A stretch of 64,000 nucleotides of DNA. It comes from Anatilimnocola aggregata (lineage in GTDB: Bacteria; Planctomycetota; Planctomycetia; Pirellulales; Pirellulaceae). Positions 61,313 through 64,000 of this stretch are shown in pieces. A model generated the notes under the pieces. That model was not told where the DNA came from. It saw only the letters and a list, made by a program, of their open reading frames with translations, and made no database searches. Within the stretch, counting starts at the first letter, position 1, and every line of letters starts with the position of its first letter. The DNA is taken from positions 3,162,001 to 3,226,000 of the forward strand of contig NZ_CP036274.1 in assembly GCF_007747655.1 (NCBI RefSeq), read 5' to 3'. The position numbers and the translations under genes are program-made.

Positions 61313-62398
61313 TTACTTGCCGCCGTCGATCATCCCACTGCAAATGAAGACGTGGAACTGCCTCGCTGTTGAAGGTTCAACACTCGTGAACCAACGCGTG
61401 AGATTGGTGTTGTACCAATCGGGCATTTTCGTCACGAGCAGGAACTTGCCCGTGGGCTTGAGAGCGCGGCAGGCAATCTGAATGAAGAGCTCCGGAATTC
61501 GAAAGTTGCTGTAGTAAGGCGGATTGCCCAGCGCCAGATCGAACGTGCCAGGAGCAAGTGTGCTGCCGTCGCAATCGAGCGACGTAGTCACTCGCGCCGC
61601 TTCGTTGCGCACTGCCCCCCAAGCGGTCGCTTCCACCGCTCGCGCGTTGCTATCGATGGCGGTGACGGAAACATTTTCGAGTCGGAAGGCCGCTGCCAGG
61701 GCGACCGCGCCGCTGCCGCAGCCAATATCGAGCACATTGTCCCCCGCTTGCAGCGGCATCGATTCAATCAGCGCGCGAGCGCCGGTATCGAGACTGCGGT
61801 GGCTGAAGACGCTGGGCCGACTGCGGAGGTGAATCAGTCGCTCTTGATCGCGAAAGGCAAACTCGCAGGCGAAGTTCTTTTGCTTCTTCAGTGGCTTCTG
61901 CTTGATTGCGGAATAGACGACGCCGCCAGGGACGACGTAGCGCGAGACCTTATCGAACAGCGGCTTCAGTTGTTCGTGCAGCCAGGAATCTTCAGCGTTA
62001 TCGGACGACGCGACGAGTTGCCCACCGATCGCCAGCCGTTCCTGGGCGAGTTGTAACTGATCGCGAACCAGTTCCACTTCACCCTGGCGTTGAAACGGCA
62101 AGCAGGCCAGATCGAACTCTTGCTCGGGTGGGTCCGCCACGCAGACTAATTGAAAACTTTCTCGCCGGCGGCCGACTTGCAGCGCGCTTTGCTGCATCGC
62201 ATACAGATCTAGAAACCAGCACGTGACGGCTGACTCGAGGTGGGCATCGGCAAAGGCAGTCGCGAATTGTGCGCGGCCCAGCGTGGTGCAGAGGAGTCGC
62301 TCACCTTTAAGTCGCGGCAAGAAGTCGATCAGCAGTTGTTCGGCGGAACGGGCCGGGTCGGGCGGGAAGAGGGAGCGGGGCGCAACAGGGGAGGGCAT
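61313..62398 (-). CDS. Class I SAM-dependent methyltransferase, RsmC-like
   Basis: The ATG at 62398 gives 361 residues. The N-terminal half (about 1-170) is a degenerate methyltransferase-like domain, as in RsmC/RlmG. The C-terminal half has motif I DNVLDIGCGSGAVALAAA, the VTAIDSN acidic loop and the catalytic NPPYYSN, which is the NPPF/Y motif of enzymes that methylate exocyclic amino groups of guanine in rRNA. It is probably an rRNA N2-guanine methyltransferase. It lies upstream of the acetylxylan-esterase-like gene with 80 bp between them; I see no functional link. Confidence 0.85.
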   Translation of the reverse strand: MPSPVAPRSLFPPDPARSAEQLLIDFLPRLKGERLLCTTLGRAQFATAFADAHLESAVTCWFLDLYAMQQSALQVGRRRESFQLVCVADPPEQEFDLACLPFQRQGEVELVRDQLQLAQERLAIGGQLVASSDNAEDSWLHEQLKPLFDKVSRYVVPGGVVYSAIKQKPLKKQKNFACEFAFRDQERLIHLRSRPSVFSHRSLDTGARALIESMPLQAGDNVLDIGCGSGAVALAAAFRLENVSVTAIDSNARAVEATAWGAVRNEAARVTTSLDCDGSTLAPGTFDLALGNPPYYSNFRIPELFIQIACRALKPTGKFLLVTKMPDWYNTNLTRWFTSVEPSTARQFHVFICSGMIDGGK

Positions 62399-62581
62399 GG
62401 AGCAGATTTCGCTGAAACTCGTTGATGGTCGGTAAACGGCCACTCAGGTTATCACGCAGGCCAGTTAAGGCCAATCATCGCTCCCTCAATCGGGTGCAGT
62501 TACGGCGTTTTGGGTAACAAAGCTGTGGGATACCGCCAAAAAGCGGCTGTTTTAGTGCCTCACTCGCCTTTGGGCCGCGGC

Positions 62582-62597
62582 TGGCACGTCGCCTGCA
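62582..62597 (+). promoter_or_regulatory. Candidate sigma-54 promoter of the Gly/Tyr-rich protein
   Basis: TGGCACGTCGCCTGCA has the full TGGCACG -24 element and CTGCA at -12, with GG (62583-62584) and GC (62595-62596) exactly ten bases apart. The start codon lies 73 bp downstream, leaving a leader of about 60 nt that includes AAATGGAGATAG. This is the best of the four candidates. Confidence 0.65.
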
Positions 62598-62669
62598 TAA
62601 GAGTTTATCTCGTTAGCCTGAGTCCTGCTGCTCAGAAATGAGACACACTTTCTTAAATGGAGATAGACC

Positions 62670-62984
62670 ATGAAATCGATTCTTCTCAGTATGGTGGCAG
62701 CGAGCGCCTTGTGGATTGGCGGGACGTTTACGTCGCAGGCCGACGCTCAAATTCGCGGCGGCTACCGTGGTGGTTATCGCGGCGGGTACTACTCTGCTCC
62801 GAGATACTACAACAACAACTATCGGAGTAACTACCGGCCATATTACAGCGGCTACCGTGGTTACAGCCGACCGTACTACGGCGGCTACAACTACGGCTAC
62901 GGACGTCCCTACTACGGTGGCGGTTACTATCGACCCGGCGTGAGCGTCGGCGTCGGCGGCCTTGGGATCGGCGTAGGCTTCTAA
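62670..62984 (+). CDS. Small secreted Gly/Tyr/Arg-rich protein
   Basis: The 104-residue product has a signal peptide (ILLSMVAASALWIGGTFTSQADA) and a low-complexity body of RGGYRGGYRGGYY, YYNNNY, PYYSGYRGYSRPYYGGYNYGYG, ending with PGVSVGVGGLGIGVGF. Almost half of the mature residues are Gly or Tyr. The C-terminal end resembles that of the His/Gly-rich protein 390 bp downstream (FGGSNFGVRIGF), and the signal peptides also match (GGTFTS against GGVFTSTASA), so the two genes are sister genes with different repeat bodies. Related Gly-rich YXY proteins are assumed to be envelope structural proteins. Confidence 0.78.
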   Translation: MKSILLSMVAASALWIGGTFTSQADAQIRGGYRGGYRGGYYSAPRYYNNNYRSNYRPYYSGYRGYSRPYYGGYNYGYGRPYYGGGYYRPGVSVGVGGLGIGVGF

Positions 62985-63024
62985 GCTCGCCTGCAAACAA
63001 ACAATCTGGTTGAACAATTCGAAC

Positions 63025-63048
63025 ACGTGATCTGTTCACAGATCACGT
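63025..63048. repeat. 24-bp near-perfect palindrome
   Basis: ACGTGATCTGT-TC-ACAGATCACGT (11-bp arms) lies 40 bp after the stop of the Gly/Tyr-rich gene and just before its terminator. It could be a protein-binding site or a 3'-end mRNA structure. Confidence 0.6.
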
Positions 63049-63055
63049 CCCTACA

Positions 63056-63110
63056 GGGAAGTCGCCGCGAGCTGGGCCGAACAGGCTTGGCGGGCGACTT
63101 CCTTTTTTTT
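63056..63110 (+). terminator. Strong rho-independent terminator
   Basis: GGAAGTCGCC at 63057-63066 pairs with GGCGACTTCC at 63093-63102, and eight T residues (63103-63110) follow directly. It ends the Gly/Tyr-rich protein transcript, so the downstream His-rich gene needs its own promoter. Confidence 0.9.
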
Positions 63111-63287
63111 GCGCGCACGTGAAACAGCAGAGCGGCGGCGGGGCCTCCTTTAGGCCACGGATATATCAGTTTGATGGCGGCGTGTTGTCGAAGTGACGAC
63201 GCTGTCGCGTGTGGCTGACCACTTTGGCATGTTGCCAAAAATCTTAACTCGTTTCCGGCATTGAGCTTGCGACAATTGGGAAAAAAC

Positions 63288-63303
63288 TGGCACACCCACT
63301 GCT
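63288..63303 (+). promoter_or_regulatory. Candidate sigma-54 promoter of the His/Gly-rich protein
   Basis: TGGCACACCCACTGCT has a perfect TGGCAC and GC at 63301-63302, ten bases after GG at 63289-63290. The ATG lies 72 bp downstream, almost the same distance as in the sister gene at 62670, with AAGGGAG as ribosome binding site. The equal spacing in both genes supports it. Confidence 0.62.
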
Positions 63304-63374
63304 TTATTACTGATCCGTTGCTCGGGCACATCGCTCGGCCGAATCAAAAAGATCAAGCACAAGGGAGTTCTGCG

Positions 63375-63683
63375 ATGAAAAGTTTTCTCTACACATTGGT
63401 TGCTGTGGCTGCTCTGTCGCTCGGTGGCGTGTTCACTTCGACGGCTTCGGCCGGCGGTGGGCACGGTCATGGGGGGCATCATCATGGCGGGCACGGTGGT
63501 CATGGCCATCACAATCATGGCCATCATGGCCATCATGGTCACCACCACCACAACCACCGCAATCACTATCACGGCGGCTACTACCGTCCGTACTACGGCA
63601 ATTATGGCTACGGCAACCCCTACTATCGCCAGAACGGAGTCTACTTCGGTGGCAGCAACTTCGGCGTACGGATCGGGTTCTAA
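63375..63683 (+). CDS. Small secreted His/Gly-rich protein
   Basis: The ATG at 63375 gives 102 residues; the 38 codons upstream are open but would include the promoter. A signal peptide (FLYTLVAVAALSLGGVFTSTASA) precedes about 40 residues made mostly of His and Gly (GGGHGHGGHHHGGHGGHGHHN and similar, with about 20 His), then Tyr/Asn/Gly-rich YYRPYYGNYGYGNPYYRQ and FGGSNFGVRIGF at the end. The His tract should bind Ni, Cu or Zn. It is the sister of the Gly/Tyr-rich protein. Confidence 0.8.
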   Translation: MKSFLYTLVAVAALSLGGVFTSTASAGGGHGHGGHHHGGHGGHGHHNHGHHGHHGHHHHNHRNHYHGGYYRPYYGNYGYGNPYYRQNGVYFGGSNFGVRIGF

Positions 63684-63860
63684 GCAGTCGCAGGTTCGAT
63701 ATGCGTACGTGCCCATGGAGGGGCCAACACTTTCGGCCGCTCGCTCGGCTGGTGCTGTGCTGGCCGATCAGCACTAGCGAAGCCAGCGGCTGAAGTTTGG
63801 CTCGCCCACGAAGATTGCTGCTCGAGTGTAGAACGTGATGTTCGAACAATGAGCAACAAG

Positions 63861-63906
63861 AAATGAAAAAGTCCGGGCCCTTCGCTTTTGGCGAAGGGTC
63901 CCGGAC
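63861..63906 (-). terminator. Terminator for a minus-strand gene beyond the window
   Basis: On the minus strand GTCCGGGACCCTTCGC-CAAAA-GCGAAGGGCCCGGAC (15-16 bp stem) is followed by TTTTTCATTT. T-rich sequence is absent on the plus side, so it ends a gene running leftwards from the right-hand edge. Confidence 0.82.
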
Positions 63907-63923
63907 CGTCGTCCCCCCCGGGA

Positions 63924-64000
63924 TTATCGATAGTGCGACCATTCGGTCGCTGATCTGTTCGTTAAAGAAACGCAGGGCGCTTCCTGTTGCTGAACACCGG
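63924..64000 (-). CDS. Possible C-terminus of a minus-strand gene, cut by window edge
   Basis: Read from the window edge, one minus-strand frame is open for 24 codons (GVQQQEAPCVSLTNRSATEW to HYR) and stops at 63924-63926, some 18 bp before the terminator hairpin. The position fits a gene end, but the piece is too short to identify and another frame also stops nearby. Confidence 0.3.
   Translation of the reverse strand, partial: GVQQQEAPCVSLTNRSATEWSHYR

Noticed and set aside
63460-63570. CAT/GGT-rich short tandem repeats that could suggest a CRISPR or microsatellite
   Set aside because: They encode the His/Gly tract in frame with a signal peptide; there are no spacers or cas genes.

Overview
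The window is a gene-dense stretch of a planctomycete chromosome, most likely from the Pirellulales group. Several things point there: proteins with the N-terminal LEPR/LEDRRLL-type secretion motif, a PVC-type CxxCH heme protein with a dehydrogenase-like propeller and HEAT repeats, SHD1, DUF1570 and Uma2 families, a TAT-exported Gfo/Idh oxidoreductase, a signal peptidase with a zinc-ribbon insertion, and the absence of long operons. I see no insertion sequence, prophage or CRISPR array. This assignment rests on protein families and was not checked by a database search.

Layout. Positions 1-10.4 kb hold the start of a signal peptidase gene, thpR, an enolase-superfamily enzyme, an MFS exporter, a secreted beta-helix protein, a J-domain-like membrane protein and a secreted SHD1 protein. 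After a 1.1 kb gap come a Gfo/Idh/MocA oxidoreductase, a Uma2 protein, a probable LL-diaminopimelate aminotransferase, a TPR-like lipoprotein and an alpha/beta hydrolase (11.5-16.9 kb). From 17.6 to 20.2 kb a minus-strand cluster encodes BioA, a small protein that looks like a free-standing C-terminal domain of SAM hydroxide adenosyltransferase, and a full SAM hydroxide adenosyltransferase. From 20.3 to 30.2 kb lie a KDG-kinase-like PfkB protein, two Uma2 proteins, PurB, two tandem zinc-ribbon tail-anchored proteins, MiaE, an ABC-F ATPase and a C39-like peptidase.

From 30.5 to 45 kb there is a giant secretin-N-domain protein without a visible channel domain, a DUF1570 protein, a sugar-dehydrogenase/PKD/NBR1-Ig fusion, tRNA-Lys(TTT) with its terminator, an SDR, a CxxCH protein and a fatty acid desaturase. 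From 45.6 to 57.4 kb are a YwqK/MORN-type protein, a PQQ-like propeller, an esterase, an M24 aminopeptidase, the PVC heme protein, a double universal stress protein and an aspartate-type aminotransferase.

The last 6.5 kb is the most unusual part. Four small secreted proteins of extreme composition (Pro-rich, Cys-rich, Gly/Tyr-rich, His/Gly-rich) each have a sequence with the GG-N10-GC spacing of a sigma-54 promoter a short distance upstream; three of these begin with a perfect TGGCAC. I read this as a candidate sigma-54-controlled set of envelope or metal-binding proteins.

Intergenic DNA carries at least two repeat families: REP-like inverted repeats with a GCGTCAGCG core (2.26, 23.69 and 42.51 kb), and purine/pyrimidine imperfect inverted repeats (about 1.0, 20.2 and 47.9 kb). 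There is also a triple GGAAATTTCCG palindrome array upstream of the CxxCH gene, and a 13-bp hairpin GGTGTTGATAAAC with half-sites elsewhere.
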